Source of the DNA: Bhargavaea massiliensis
GTDB taxonomy: Bacteria > Bacillota > Bacilli > Bacillales_A > Planococcaceae
DNA length: 56,619 nt
Direction: 5' to 3'
Assembly: GCF_018390575.1 (NCBI RefSeq)
Contig: NZ_JAHBCJ010000012.1
Location: 1-56,619, forward strand
The notes beneath the pieces are model-generated. The model was not told the DNA's origin and searched no databases. It saw only the letters and a list, made by a program, of their open reading frames with translations. Made by a program: the position numbers and the translations under genes. Shown here piece by piece: positions 7,331 through 15,578 of the stretch (positions are counted from its first letter, which is position 1; each line of letters starts with the position of its first letter).

Positions 7331-7358
7331 GGCACCCTGTCCAGGGTGTCTTTTTTAT
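7331..7358 (+). terminator. Terminator of the AbgT operon
   Basis: GGCACCCTG and AGGGTGTC form a tight hairpin followed by TTTTTTATTTT. Confidence 0.8.
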
Positions 7359-7359
7359 T

Positions 7360-7611
7360 TTGAGAAACACTCAATTTAAATATTCCATCTGTTTGGAGCT
7401 TGTAAAGACATTGCAAGCTTACTGCAGGAATCTGCAACGTCCTGGCCATGCTGCAAAAGAGCTTCATATCCATACGAATACCCTCCAGTACAGGATCAAG
7501 CAAATCTCACGTCTATTGGATGCCGATCTGGCTGATCCTGAAATCCTTCTGAATTTACAGCTCGCCTGCCGGCTTGCCGGAGATAATAATATTACAATTG
7601 ATAATCAGTGA
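7360..7611 (+). pseudogene. C-terminal fragment of a PucR/CdaR-type regulator
   Basis: The 83-residue reading frame is only the C-terminal HTH_30 domain of a PucR/CdaR family regulator: LVKTLQAYCRN, HAAKELHIHTNTLQYRIKQI and a final LNLQLACRLA helix. Family members are normally 300 to 500 residues with sensory domains ahead of this helix-turn-helix. Nothing upstream continues the protein; the AbgT-operon terminator lies there instead. It is probably the remnant of a former local regulator of the catabolic genes. Product function is unlikely, although an isolated DNA-binding domain cannot be excluded. Confidence 0.65.
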
Positions 7612-7618
7612 CTGAAGC

Positions 7619-7646
7619 AAGCCGTTGCACAAGCAACGGCTTGTTT
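7619..7646 (+). terminator. Terminator after the regulator fragment
   Basis: A perfect 10-bp stem (AAGCCGTTGC / GCAACGGCTT) with loop ACAA is followed by GTTT. The rest of the gap to 7925 is AT-rich leader sequence of the lipoprotein genes, in which I see no further feature. Confidence 0.75.
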
Positions 7647-7924
7647 CATTTGAACACTATTGGGCAAGCACTTTTGTGAGGTATAGATCTTCTATCCCGA
7701 GACATTGTCCTCATTCTTCCAGACATTTGCTTTGGTTAGAATTCCAAAACTATTCTTCCTTGGGATATTGCTTGTAGAAAAAAATAAACCGAAAGGCGTA
7801 AGATATGGAGTGAGGCTTTATTCTCATCCTTCTTGCACTTTTGCTTTGGTATGATAGAACAGCAGCAATTATTTTGAAAGTGAATAAAGATATTTTCAAA
7901 TCCTACTTTATGGAGGGTGTTAAA

Positions 7925-8449
7925 ATGAAAAAAATCCGTCTAAGTATGATGATGATTGTCTTACTGATCATGTCATTAGCGGCATGTAATTCATCCGCTT
8001 CAGATCAAATGAGTTTAGATAAAGAGTTTGAAAAATACCGTGCAGAAGTGATTGAACCTTTAAATGACCGGGCTATCAAAACGGCAGAAATGGGCGGTCG
8101 ATATACCATGTTGCTCGAAGAGACGGAAGAAGCATATAACTATATCAATGATGAATTGATTCCATATGCAACAGAAACTAGGGACTTGGCTTTGGAAGCA
8201 CAGGATGGGCTGGTTAATCCGGAGATTCAAGAGTTAAATGAAATCTTGATTGAAAACCTGGAGCTGACACTAAAATCGTTTGCGAAGACAGCAGCCATGA
8301 CTGAAATGAATATTCCACCAATCGAGGACGAGAAGGCTGCTTACGAAAAAACAGAAAAAATCTATGCTGAGCTCATGGAGTTACAAGAAGAGATCGATCG
8401 TACATCAGCTGAATATGAAAAGCGGGTAGATGCGTTAGCGGAAGAATAA
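7925..8449 (+). CDS. Lipoprotein, paralogous to the LXG-locus lipoproteins
   Basis: The 174-residue product has a lipoprotein signal (basic start, hydrophobic core, lipobox SLAAC near residue 20), so it is expected to be anchored outside the cytoplasmic membrane. The mature part is helical and charged, with the shared family pattern EFEKYRAEVIEPLNDRA, AEMGGRY, ELIPYATETRDLA and DGLVNPEIQELNE. Four paralogues occur in the window (8498, 17702, 18428, and the more distant 19035). ATG 7925 follows TGGAGGGTG. YkyA-type wall-associated lipoproteins are an alternative family. Because relatives lie directly behind an LXG toxin gene, I infer an orphan immunity-type role; this is unproven. Confidence 0.75.
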   Translation: MKKIRLSMMMIVLLIMSLAACNSSASDQMSLDKEFEKYRAEVIEPLNDRAIKTAEMGGRYTMLLEETEEAYNYINDELIPYATETRDLALEAQDGLVNPEIQELNEILIENLELTLKSFAKTAAMTEMNIPPIEDEKAAYEKTEKIYAELMELQEEIDRTSAEYEKRVDALAEE

Positions 8450-8497
8450 AGGTTCTCAATAAAAGATAAGTCCAATGTTGGAGTGAGGTAGTATGAA

Positions 8498-9028
8498 ATG
8501 AACCGAAGAAGCTTTTTGCTCAGTTTGCTCATGATGGCTTTAATGTTCCTTGCCGCCTGCAGCAGTTCCGGAACTAGCTCCGGCTTGAATCCCGCTGAAG
8601 AGTTCGATCAATATCGGACGGAAGGGATCGAGCCGCTCCATGAGCGATCTTTGGAACTCGCTGAAATGGGTGGCCATCTTAACGCCATGATTCCTGAGCC
8701 GGAAAAGGCCCGTGACTATATCACCGACGAGATGATTCCCCATATTGAAGAAACACAGGGGTTGGCCGAAGAACTGCAGGACGGCCTGATCAACGAGGAA
8801 ATTAAAGAAGTGAATCAGGTTACGATTGATCAACTGGATCTGATGATTGATTCGTTCAATAAGCAATCGGAGTTCCTTGAACTGCACATCCCGCCGGTCA
8901 GCGATGAATCATATGAGGAGTCCAAAGCGGTCTATGCAGAGATCATGCAGCTGCAGGAGCAGATTGATACGAATACCACAGAATACAATACCAAAGTGGA
9001 CGATTTGGAACAGAAATACGGGAAATGA
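8498..9028 (+). CDS. Lipoprotein, paralogue of the 7925 gene
   Basis: The 176-residue lipoprotein has lipobox FLAAC and the same mature-domain blocks as its neighbour: EEFDQYRTEGIEPLHERSLELAEMGGH, MIPHIEETQGLAEELQDGLINEEIKEVN and a closing coiled-coil-like helix of about 35 residues. It lies 48 bp after the first copy, suggesting tandem duplication and shared transcription. The convergent 44-aa membrane protein gene follows, as in the LXG locus at 19-20 kb. Likely surface-exposed; function inferred only from that context. Confidence 0.75.
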   Translation: MNRRSFLLSLLMMALMFLAACSSSGTSSGLNPAEEFDQYRTEGIEPLHERSLELAEMGGHLNAMIPEPEKARDYITDEMIPHIEETQGLAEELQDGLINEEIKEVNQVTIDQLDLMIDSFNKQSEFLELHIPPVSDESYEESKAVYAEIMQLQEQIDTNTTEYNTKVDDLEQKYGK

Positions 9029-9034
9029 TTTGCG

Positions 9035-9068
9035 ACAAGAGCCGGTGCCCGGGGCATCGGCTCTTGTC
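9035..9068. terminator. Bidirectional terminator between lipoprotein and 44-aa gene
   Basis: ACAAGAGCCGGTGCC pairs with the GGCATCGGCTCTTGT side. A homologous hairpin occupies the same position next to the second 44-aa gene (19994-20022), showing that the whole segment was copied. Confidence 0.7.
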
Positions 9069-9203
9069 TTAGAAGTGGTGGACCATTTTGCTGACGACAT
9101 AGATGAATGCCGCAGCAATGCCGATCAGGTACAGGCTGCCGAGCAGGAAAAAGAGAAGGTCGACAAAGCTGGACTGTGTCTGTCTGGATGTCACTCCGAT
9201 CAT
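9069..9203 (-). CDS. 44-aa single-pass membrane protein, copy 1
   Basis: The 44-residue peptide runs MIGVTSRQTQSSFVDLLFFL and then LGSLYLIGIAAAFIYVVSKM with a VHHF end. A polar N-terminus of about 13 residues precedes one long hydrophobic helix (about 14-40). A paralogue with the same length and frame lies at 20026-20160, with about two thirds identical residues; conservation of frame and length supports translation. GGGAGG lies 11 bases before the ATG on the minus strand. Each copy sits convergently behind a group of the paralogous lipoproteins. Function not recognised; an accessory to the lipoproteins is possible. Confidence 0.65.
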   Translation of the reverse strand: MIGVTSRQTQSSFVDLLFFLLGSLYLIGIAAAFIYVVSKMVHHF

Positions 9204-9398
9204 GGTGCTGGGTGCCTCCCGTCATTTAGGATAATTGGTTGAAGGACGTATCAAAGTCCTAAGGGGTTGGATCGCTTGCAGTCACCGGAATGACAGGATG
9301 TCAACTTACACGGGAAGCGGCGGAGCGGCCGGGAAGGGTATGTTATACTTTTCTTACATCATACGAGAGCAGCCAGGGCAGAAGGTAGGAATCCAATC

Positions 9399-10700
9399 AT
9401 GTTTCGAATCGGTGTGGTCGGCCCGGCTCCGTCAGTTGAGCGGATCATCGGGGTCACCAAGGAAATTGAACAGGAGATTGAACTCATCCCGCATCCCTAT
9501 GAAGAGGTGAGGGAAGTGGCGGATATCGTGAGCCGGCACGACAGGCAGGTGGATTACTGGCTGATGTCGGGATTCATCCCCTATCAGGCGGCCAAAAAAA
9601 TCCTGCCTTCCGATGATAAGCTGGTTTACATCTATTCGACGGAAACCAGCATCTACAAGAGTTTCATGGAACTCGTGTACACTCAAGGCGAATTGTTGGA
9701 GCGCATCAGCATCGACATGATCCCCGCCACGAATATCGGAGAAGGCGAGAGCCTGGAAACACTGAAAAATACAATCCATCAGCTGTTTGTGAAGACCATT
9801 GAAGCTGAGACTGAGTCCATAGAGTTGCTTGAGTTCCATATGAATTTATGGAAAGAAGGAAAGGTGGATGGCGTGCTGACCTGCTATCCGGCAGTTCGCG
9901 ATGCGCTGTCCCGCGAAGGCGTTCCGGTGGGGCTGATGTCTCCGACCCGCATTGAAATCTTTCATACCCTAAGAATTTTCTTGGAGAAAGTAAAGTCTTC
10001 CTATTATAAAGATACTCAGATCGGCATTGAGAAAATTGAGATCAAGGACTTTGATCTGCTGAAAGAGAAAATGGAAAGAACCTATCAAGTGCAGTATCTG
10101 GAACTCCGCCTCAAGGAAACGCTGCTCCAGCTGTGCGAGAAAATTGATGGAACGCTTGTCGATGAAGGGGGAGGCAGGTACTCCATTTTCAGTTCCCGCG
10201 GCGCCATCGAACGGGAGCTTCAGGCTTTAAGGGACAAAGCCCGTTATTTGGCGCTGGAAGCGGATACCCCTGTCTCTGTCGGAATCGGCTTTGGCACAAC
10301 GGTGCTATCGGCGGAAATCCATGCCCACCGGGCGCTTCAGAAGTCAAAGCAGGATTCCGGGCAGCCGATTGTCATCATACAGGATGATGGAACCATCATT
10401 GAATCGGCAGGTGAACAAGAAGAGCTGACCTACTCCTACCGGACAGCCGATCAGGAAGTTATGGATAAACTCAAGGAAGGAACGATCAGCGTCAAATCCT
10501 ATAAAAAGGTGGATGCCCTCGTCCAGAAAATGGGATGGAAGCAGTTTACCACCAAGGATTTGGCTGCTCATCTGCAGATGAGCGAACGGAATGCCCAGCG
10601 CATTGTCGCAGAACTGTGCGAAGCCGGATTGGCCGAAAACATTGGCGAAGAAGCCCAGCACACACGCGGGAGGCCGGTTAAACTTTACAGGTTAATTTAG
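9399..10700 (+). CDS. Large multidomain transcriptional regulator with C-terminal winged HTH
   Basis: The 433-residue protein starts with an alpha/beta ligand-domain-like region (FRIGVVGPAPSVERI, then DYWLMSGFIPYQAAKK). A middle region (about 230-345) resembles a degenerate GGDEF/nucleotide-cyclase-like fold (GTLVDEGGGRYSIFSS, VSVGIGFGTT). It ends with a winged helix (about 375-433: TTKDLAAHLQMSERNAQRI and TRGRPVKLYRL). I do not recognise a named family. Its place just before, and codirectional with, the MFS-AbgB-GlsA genes suggests it controls them, possibly through the palindromes in 10783-10872. ATG 9399 is preceded by GAAGGTAGG. Confidence 0.7.
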   Translation: MFRIGVVGPAPSVERIIGVTKEIEQEIELIPHPYEEVREVADIVSRHDRQVDYWLMSGFIPYQAAKKILPSDDKLVYIYSTETSIYKSFMELVYTQGELLERISIDMIPATNIGEGESLETLKNTIHQLFVKTIEAETESIELLEFHMNLWKEGKVDGVLTCYPAVRDALSREGVPVGLMSPTRIEIFHTLRIFLEKVKSSYYKDTQIGIEKIEIKDFDLLKEKMERTYQVQYLELRLKETLLQLCEKIDGTLVDEGGGRYSIFSSRGAIERELQALRDKARYLALEADTPVSVGIGFGTTVLSAEIHAHRALQKSKQDSGQPIVIIQDDGTIIESAGEQEELTYSYRTADQEVMDKLKEGTISVKSYKKVDALVQKMGWKQFTTKDLAAHLQMSERNAQRIVAELCEAGLAENIGEEAQHTRGRPVKLYRLI

Positions 10701-10708
10701 CGCACTTT

Positions 10709-10737
10709 AAAGCATCCTGATCAGGGTGCTTTTTTCG
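10709..10737 (+). terminator. Terminator of the regulator gene
   Basis: AAGCATCCTGA / TCAGGGTGCTT forms a self-complementary stem (two G-T or mismatch positions) followed by TTTTTC. Confidence 0.75.
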
Positions 10738-10782
10738 TTGAAAAAAATATTGAACTATAGCCTAAACTATTATAGACTTATA

Positions 10783-10797
10783 AACGAAAGTTTCGTT
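10783..10797. promoter_or_regulatory. Palindromic candidate operator upstream of the MFS gene
   Basis: AACGAAA-G-TTTCGTT is a perfect 7-1-7 inverted repeat, with a further half-site-like TTCGTT at 10803-10808. It lies about 150 bp before the MFS start and may be a regulator binding site, perhaps of the upstream regulator. Inference only. Confidence 0.4.
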
Positions 10798-10830
10798 ATA
10801 TGTTCGTTAAACAAAAAAACCTCTCCTTAT

Positions 10831-10872
10831 TGAAAACGCTTCAATGTTGTTGGATAACATGGAAGCGTTTCA
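10831..10872 (+). promoter_or_regulatory. cre-like site within a long hairpin before the MFS gene
   Basis: TGAAAACGCTTCAA (10831-10844) resembles the CcpA cre consensus. It also forms the left arm of a long imperfect hairpin (AAACGCTTC...GAAGCGTTT with inner ATGTT/AACAT, about 10834-10871) lacking a T-run. Catabolite repression or an RNA-level element are both possible. Confidence 0.4.
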
Positions 10873-10942
10873 TCAAGCACGATGAATATGCGTTCAACGA
10901 CGAAACCACACATCCACACCTAAGAGACTAGGAGTTGAGAGC

Positions 10943-12178
10943 ATGCTGCCCAAACGCGAACGAAACACCATTCTGATCCTGCTTTTCCTCGGCTGGTGCC
11001 TGGGCAATCTGGATCGGTACATCATGAACTATGCCGTCCTTCAGATCACGGAAGATCTAAGCCTGAGCGCTTCATCAACCGGGATCATTCTCAGCAGCTT
11101 CTTCCTCGGCTATGCCATTATGCAGATGCCGGGCGGCTTGCTGGCTGACAAGTTTGGAGCAAGGAAAGTCCTGCTTGCATCCGTGATTCTCTGGTCAATC
11201 TTCACTGGGCTCACGGGAGCGGCCTGGTCGCTTGCTTCCATGGTTCTCATCCGGTTCCTGTTCGGAATCGGAGAAGGTGGATTCCAGCCGTCCAGCTCCA
11301 AGATCATTTCGACTACATTCCCTGTAGCGGAACGGGGCAGAGCCATGTCGCTCATGCTGTCTTCCGGTGGGATTGTCGCGCTGATCGTACCGGTTTTGTC
11401 GGCATTTCTGCTGACTGCCATCGGCTGGCGGACGACATTTATCATTTTCGGTGCCATGGGATTTGTCATCGCCTTTCTTTATTGGAAGTTTGTCAGATTG
11501 CCTGAAGACAACCCTGAAGAAAAACTCGCCCGTGCTGCCAATCCGGCGGAAAAGGGATTGGTCGCTTCACTCATGAAGACGCCGATGATCTGGAATATGG
11601 TAATCGCCTACTTCTGCATCTATGCCGTGAACTGGGGCTTGGCTACCTGGATTCCATCTTACCTCGTGCAAGACCGTGGCCTCGACCTGGTGTCGATCGG
11701 CTGGGTACAGACGATCCCTGGGGTCACGATGCTTCTCGGTGTTTTCCTGAGCGGCTATGTGATTGATAAACTGCCGCAGGGACGGGAGAAAATTGTCGCT
11801 GCCGTCTCGTGTGCGATGATCGGACTGATGCTTTACCTGATGTTCACCGCGCCAAGTGTCACGGCGTTCATCACTTACCAGACGATCGTCAACCTCTTTA
11901 TCGCATTTGTCATCACGGTCCTGCCGGTCATTATTCTGAAGCAGTTGCCGACATCGGTTACCGGAACGGCAATGGGTATTGCCAACACCGGCGGTCAGCT
12001 GGCCGGATTTGCGACACCGATGGCCATCGGATTCGTTGTGGATGCATTTGACGGTTCGTTCAATGCGGCATTTTGGATGCTGATCACCTTCGCACTGATC
12101 TGCATCGTAGCCATCCTCACCATGCGCAACAAAGGGGAATTGTTCGACCGGGCGAAAACGGAAGCAGCCGCTTCCTGA
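10943..12178 (+). CDS. MFS transporter, anion:cation symporter type
   Basis: The 411-residue protein has about twelve hydrophobic segments and MFS signatures: the loop 2-3 motif GGLLADKFGARKV, GIGEGGFQPSSSKI and the second-half GTAMGIANTGGQLAGF. The NLDRYIMNYA and GIGEGG motifs point to the ACS family (organic anion importers such as tartrate, glucarate and phthalate carriers). It lies 33 bp upstream of an AbgB-like peptidase gene, so an acyl- or aryl-amino acid substrate is likely. RBS TAGGAGTTGAGAGC precedes ATG 10943. Confidence 0.88.
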   Translation: MLPKRERNTILILLFLGWCLGNLDRYIMNYAVLQITEDLSLSASSTGIILSSFFLGYAIMQMPGGLLADKFGARKVLLASVILWSIFTGLTGAAWSLASMVLIRFLFGIGEGGFQPSSSKIISTTFPVAERGRAMSLMLSSGGIVALIVPVLSAFLLTAIGWRTTFIIFGAMGFVIAFLYWKFVRLPEDNPEEKLARAANPAEKGLVASLMKTPMIWNMVIAYFCIYAVNWGLATWIPSYLVQDRGLDLVSIGWVQTIPGVTMLLGVFLSGYVIDKLPQGREKIVAAVSCAMIGLMLYLMFTAPSVTAFITYQTIVNLFIAFVITVLPVIILKQLPTSVTGTAMGIANTGGQLAGFATPMAIGFVVDAFDGSFNAAFWMLITFALICIVAILTMRNKGELFDRAKTEAAAS

Positions 12179-12211
12179 TCCGGGAAGAACATTTTAAAGG
12201 AGGCACTTCAA

Positions 12212-13639
12212 ATGGGAGTTCAAAAAACCATCTCATCGCTGATTGAAGAAAAACGGGATTTGTTTATCAATCTGAGTGACCGGGTCTGGGAGACGCCGGA
12301 ACTGTACTTTGCCGAACGGGAGTCATCTGAAGCCCTTGCATCCGCGCTGGAAAATGAGGGATTTGATGTTGAACGGAAAGTGGCAGGCCTGGACACCGGG
12401 TTTGTTGCAAGCTTCGGCAGCGGAAAACCGGTGATCGCCGTCCTGGGAGAATTTGATGCTCTCGCCGGTCTCAGCCAGAAAAAGGGCCTGACGGAACATG
12501 CCCCTGTGAATGACGGAGGGAACGGCCACGGATGCGGACATAACCTTCTCGGCACAGGATCACTGGCCGCTGCAGTCGCAGTCAAAGAATATATGCAGGA
12601 GACCGGGTTGAAAGGGACGATCCGCTATTACGGCTGTCCCGCGGAGGAAAACGGATCGGGCAAGGCGTATATGGTCCGCGAAGGATTGTTTGAAGATGTC
12701 GATCTCGCCTTTTCCTGGCACCCGATGACGAAACCGAGCATCTGGCATGTCAGCACACTCGCCAACTACTCCGTCAGGTTCAGATTCAAAGGCAAGAGCG
12801 CGCATGCCGCGGCCGCTCCCCATCTTGGGCGGAGCGCATTGGATGCTGTAGAACTGATGAACGTCGGTGTCAATTACTTGAGGGAACACATGATTCCTGA
12901 AGCCCGCATCCATTATGCGATCACGGATACCGGAGGTCATTCGCCGAACGTCGTCCAATCCCATGCGGAAGTGCTTTACCTGATCCGGGCACCGAGAAAA
13001 AAGGCGGTTCAAGAACTGACAGAACGCGTCCACAACATCGCTGAGGGGGCAGCGCTCATGACCGGCACATCGGTGGAGGCAGTGTTTGAAGGAGCTGCCT
13101 CAGACTTGGTGCCGAACACCGTCCTTGCGGAAACCATGTATAAACACTTGGCCGCAATCGGTATCCCGGCCTACGACGAACAGGATTACCGTTTCGCAGA
13201 AGGGATCCAGGCCACGCTATCGGAGGAAGATATCGAAGCAGACCTGGCCGGCCTGGACCGGGAAACAGCCAAAATGATGAAAGGCCGGGCCATCGCAGAC
13301 CTTCTTCCGCCGTTCGCGGAAGAAGTTGCGCTGTCCGGATCGACCGATGTCGGAGATGTCAGCTGGGTAGTGCCGACGATGCAGTGCCTCACCGCCTGCT
13401 TCGCATTAGGAACTCCGCTCCACACCTGGCAGGTCGTCTCGCAGGGGGCAATGCCGATCGCCCATAAAGGGATGCTCCAGGCAGCCAAAGTGATCGCCTG
13501 CACAGCAGTCGATGCAATGGAAAACCCGGCGATCATCGAGAGGGCGACCGCCGAATGGAAAGAACGTCTGGACGGAGAAGCATATCTCTCTTTGATCCCT
13601 GAAGATAAAACACCACCTAGACAATGGGATAGGACGTAA
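12212..13639 (+). CDS. M20 family peptidase, AbgB-like (p-aminobenzoyl-glutamate hydrolase subunit B type)
   Basis: The 475-residue enzyme matches the AbgB branch of M20: WETPELYFAE near the N-terminus, GEFDALAGLSQ, GNGHGCGHNLLGTGS (metal ligands), YGCPAEENGSGKAYM and the dimerisation-domain segment SAHAAAAPHLGRSALDAV. E. coli AbgB acts with AbgA to split p-aminobenzoyl-glutamate; B. subtilis has stand-alone relatives. No AbgA partner is adjacent here. RBS AAAGGAGGCACTTCAA is strong. Cotranscription with the MFS gene (33 bp gap) and the glutaminase downstream suggests release and use of glutamate or glutamine from a conjugate. Confidence 0.88.
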   Translation: MGVQKTISSLIEEKRDLFINLSDRVWETPELYFAERESSEALASALENEGFDVERKVAGLDTGFVASFGSGKPVIAVLGEFDALAGLSQKKGLTEHAPVNDGGNGHGCGHNLLGTGSLAAAVAVKEYMQETGLKGTIRYYGCPAEENGSGKAYMVREGLFEDVDLAFSWHPMTKPSIWHVSTLANYSVRFRFKGKSAHAAAAPHLGRSALDAVELMNVGVNYLREHMIPEARIHYAITDTGGHSPNVVQSHAEVLYLIRAPRKKAVQELTERVHNIAEGAALMTGTSVEAVFEGAASDLVPNTVLAETMYKHLAAIGIPAYDEQDYRFAEGIQATLSEEDIEADLAGLDRETAKMMKGRAIADLLPPFAEEVALSGSTDVGDVSWVVPTMQCLTACFALGTPLHTWQVVSQGAMPIAHKGMLQAAKVIACTAVDAMENPAIIERATAEWKERLDGEAYLSLIPEDKTPPRQWDRT

Positions 13640-13712
13640 TCAATCACGGTAAGAAATGATGAGAACACGATTTTCATCATTTCTTTTGCCAACACAGAAA
13701 GGAGAGACCGGC

Positions 13713-14720
13713 ATGTCCATGGTAAAAGAAACCTTTCCGGCCAATCAAGAAACAACGCACGAACTGCAGCGCTATGCGGCCCAGCTGGACAAATGGGTGG
13801 AGCATGATCGTTTCTTTACGGCGGAAGGCAAGTGCGCCTCTTATATTCCCGCCCTCGCAAAAGCCGACCCTTCACAACTGGGAGTGGTCATGGTGGGACC
13901 GGATGGAATGGTCCTCCAGTCCGGAGATTGCGGGGAGCGCTTTACACTTCAAAGCATTTCAAAAGTCATCAGCTTCATGGCGGCCTGCATCGACTTTGGT
14001 ACGCCTTATGTCTTGGACCGGGTGGACGTCGAACCGACCGGTGACGCATTCAACTCAATCATCCGGCTGGAAGTCCATAAGCCAGGCAAACCATTTAACC
14101 CGATGATCAACGCGGGAGCCTTGACTGTGGCTTCCCTGCTCGGCGACCGGACCCCTCAAGAAAAAGTGGAGTCGTTCATGACTTTGATCAGCAGAATGAC
14201 GGGAACACGTCCCACGATCAACGAGGAAGTATTCCAGTCGGAATGGCAAACCGCGCACCGCAACCGGGCCCTCGCTTATTATCTTCAGGAAAACGGTTTT
14301 CTGGAATGCTCGGTTGACGAGGCGCTGGAAGTTTATTTGAAACAGTGCTCAATCGATGTCACTGCGACGGACATTGCGATGATCGGTCTTGTGCTGGCCC
14401 ATGACGGATACCATCCGATCCTCAAGGAACAGATCTTCCCGGTGGAAATCGCGAAAATTACCAAAGCGATCATGGTGACGTGCGGAATGTATGACGCCTC
14501 CGGTAAATTCGCCGCTTTTGTCGGCCTGCCGGCTAAAAGCGGTGTCTCAGGCGGCATCATGGCCTCTGTTCCTTCGCATGCCGGATCCCCAGATTCGCCA
14601 TTCCCGAACGGCTGCGGAATCGGCATCTACGGGCCGGCCATCAACGAAGTCGGAAACAGCGTGGCCGGAAGCATGCTGCTAAAACAAATTGCGCAAGAAT
14701 GGAAAATGAGTATTTTCTGA
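13713..14720 (+). CDS. glsA: Glutaminase
   Basis: The 335-residue enzyme converts glutamine to glutamate and ammonia. It has the serine-dependent glutaminase landmarks: FTLQSISKV (Ser-x-x-Lys catalytic motif), KPFNPMINAGAL, the NRALAYYLQENGF region and AKSGVSGGIMASVP near the C-terminus. Length is a little above the usual 305-330. ATG 13713 has AAAGGAGAG six bases upstream; an earlier ATG at 13656 lacks such a site. It lies 73 bp after the AbgB-like gene and ends at a strong terminator, closing the catabolic group. Confidence 0.93.
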   Translation: MSMVKETFPANQETTHELQRYAAQLDKWVEHDRFFTAEGKCASYIPALAKADPSQLGVVMVGPDGMVLQSGDCGERFTLQSISKVISFMAACIDFGTPYVLDRVDVEPTGDAFNSIIRLEVHKPGKPFNPMINAGALTVASLLGDRTPQEKVESFMTLISRMTGTRPTINEEVFQSEWQTAHRNRALAYYLQENGFLECSVDEALEVYLKQCSIDVTATDIAMIGLVLAHDGYHPILKEQIFPVEIAKITKAIMVTCGMYDASGKFAAFVGLPAKSGVSGGIMASVPSHAGSPDSPFPNGCGIGIYGPAINEVGNSVAGSMLLKQIAQEWKMSIF

Positions 14721-14755
14721 TTAAGCCGAAACTATAGGGTATCTTGAACGTATCC

Positions 14756-14792
14756 AGAGAGAAAGGAAAACAGTTTCCTTTCTCTCTTTTTT
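14756..14792 (+). terminator. Terminator of the MFS-AbgB-GlsA group
   Basis: A perfect 14-bp stem (AGAGAGAAAGGAAA / TTTCCTTTCTCTCT) with loop ACAG is followed by TTTTT. Confidence 0.9.
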
Positions 14793-14922
14793 ATATGGGT
14801 TACCAACCTGGACCTGCCAAATTGATGAGGGTCTTTAAGCACCTGCCGTTATTCCTATATTTCCAGTCTTTCCAATTTGCTATGATAAAAGTAACTTTGA
14901 TTAGAAAAGGAGATTTCGTCCG

Positions 14923-15282
14923 ATGGCCTTGTTAGCTGCTTTGATCGCACAACTCCAACTGAAGAAAGAACAGTTGAGAAGACTGACTGTCTGTGCGGTG
15001 AATCTGGGTAATTTGGACGGAGACTTCTCGCAAAACAGAAGTCTTTTGGAGGAGCCGGAGCTAACGGCAAAAACATGGAAAGGAATGCTTTCGGATAAGT
15101 TTCTTGAATATCGTGACGTAATGGCTGTGCAATACGACGATATTTCCAGTGTCCAGCTCACCCTTTCCAGACAGATGCTCAGTGAAAAGATTGCCCAAAT
15201 CAAACTGGAAATCATGGCGCTTGAAGCCAGCATCGCAGCGGAGCGGACAAGGCTGGCTGCTATTCGTGCAGGAAAGGACTGA
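14923..15282 (+). CDS. YwqH-like T7SS-associated helical protein (DUF5082 type)
   Basis: The 119-residue, almost wholly helical protein begins MALLAALIAQLQLKKEQLRR and has a central KTWKGMLSDKFLEY segment resembling the WxG turn of YwqH-type proteins. In B. subtilis the ywqH-ywqI-ywqJ genes precede an LXG toxin, and the small helical proteins act as targeting partners for the LXG domain during type VII secretion. The same order is found here. RBS AAAAGGAG precedes ATG 14923. Its TGA overlaps the next ATG by one base. Confidence 0.8.
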   Translation: MALLAALIAQLQLKKEQLRRLTVCAVNLGNLDGDFSQNRSLLEEPELTAKTWKGMLSDKFLEYRDVMAVQYDDISSVQLTLSRQMLSEKIAQIKLEIMALEASIAAERTRLAAIRAGKD

Positions 15283-15566
15283 TGTCATTGACTAATCAGA
15301 TCAAGGTCGAATTTGAAACCGTCAGGCAGTCGGTTTCAAACATGGAAAGCATGACCGAATCTCTGGACCCCGCTCTTCCCAAGGATCTTGCGGGAGACAA
15401 TGTGCTGGATCTTATTGAGAAGATCAACCAGCTCAACCTTATCCTTGAACAGCAGGGGGAGGAATTCAAGAGGATCCTGAGGCTTAATCACGAGTCGGTC
15501 AGGGAATCAGCGGATATGCTTGATGAAACAGATCATCAGCTGTCCATTTCAATGGATGCGAATTAA
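15282..15566 (+). CDS. YwqI-like T7SS-associated helical protein (DUF5344 type)
   Basis: The 94-residue helical, acidic protein matches the YwqI family in size, coiled-coil character and position: second gene of a YwqH-YwqI-LXG trio, translationally coupled to the preceding gene (TGATG) and 12 bp before the LXG gene. Such WXG100-like proteins lack secretion signals and are thought to pair with the N-terminal LXG domain for export. The EFETVRQSVSNMES start and the DETDHQLSISMD end are visible. Assignment rests on context as much as on sequence. Confidence 0.75.
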   Translation: MSLTNQIKVEFETVRQSVSNMESMTESLDPALPKDLAGDNVLDLIEKINQLNLILEQQGEEFKRILRLNHESVRESADMLDETDHQLSISMDAN

Positions 15567-15578
15567 GGGGGTGAAGAC

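Noticed and set aside
6435-7370. Long minus-strand frame of 311 codons
   Set aside because: Antisense to the M20 peptidase gene; composition reflects the complementary strand and no domain is present.
15282-15289. Alternative single fused reading of the YwqH-like and YwqI-like genes
   Set aside because: A TGATG overlap with a clear stop shows two coupled genes, as in the known ywqH-ywqI order.
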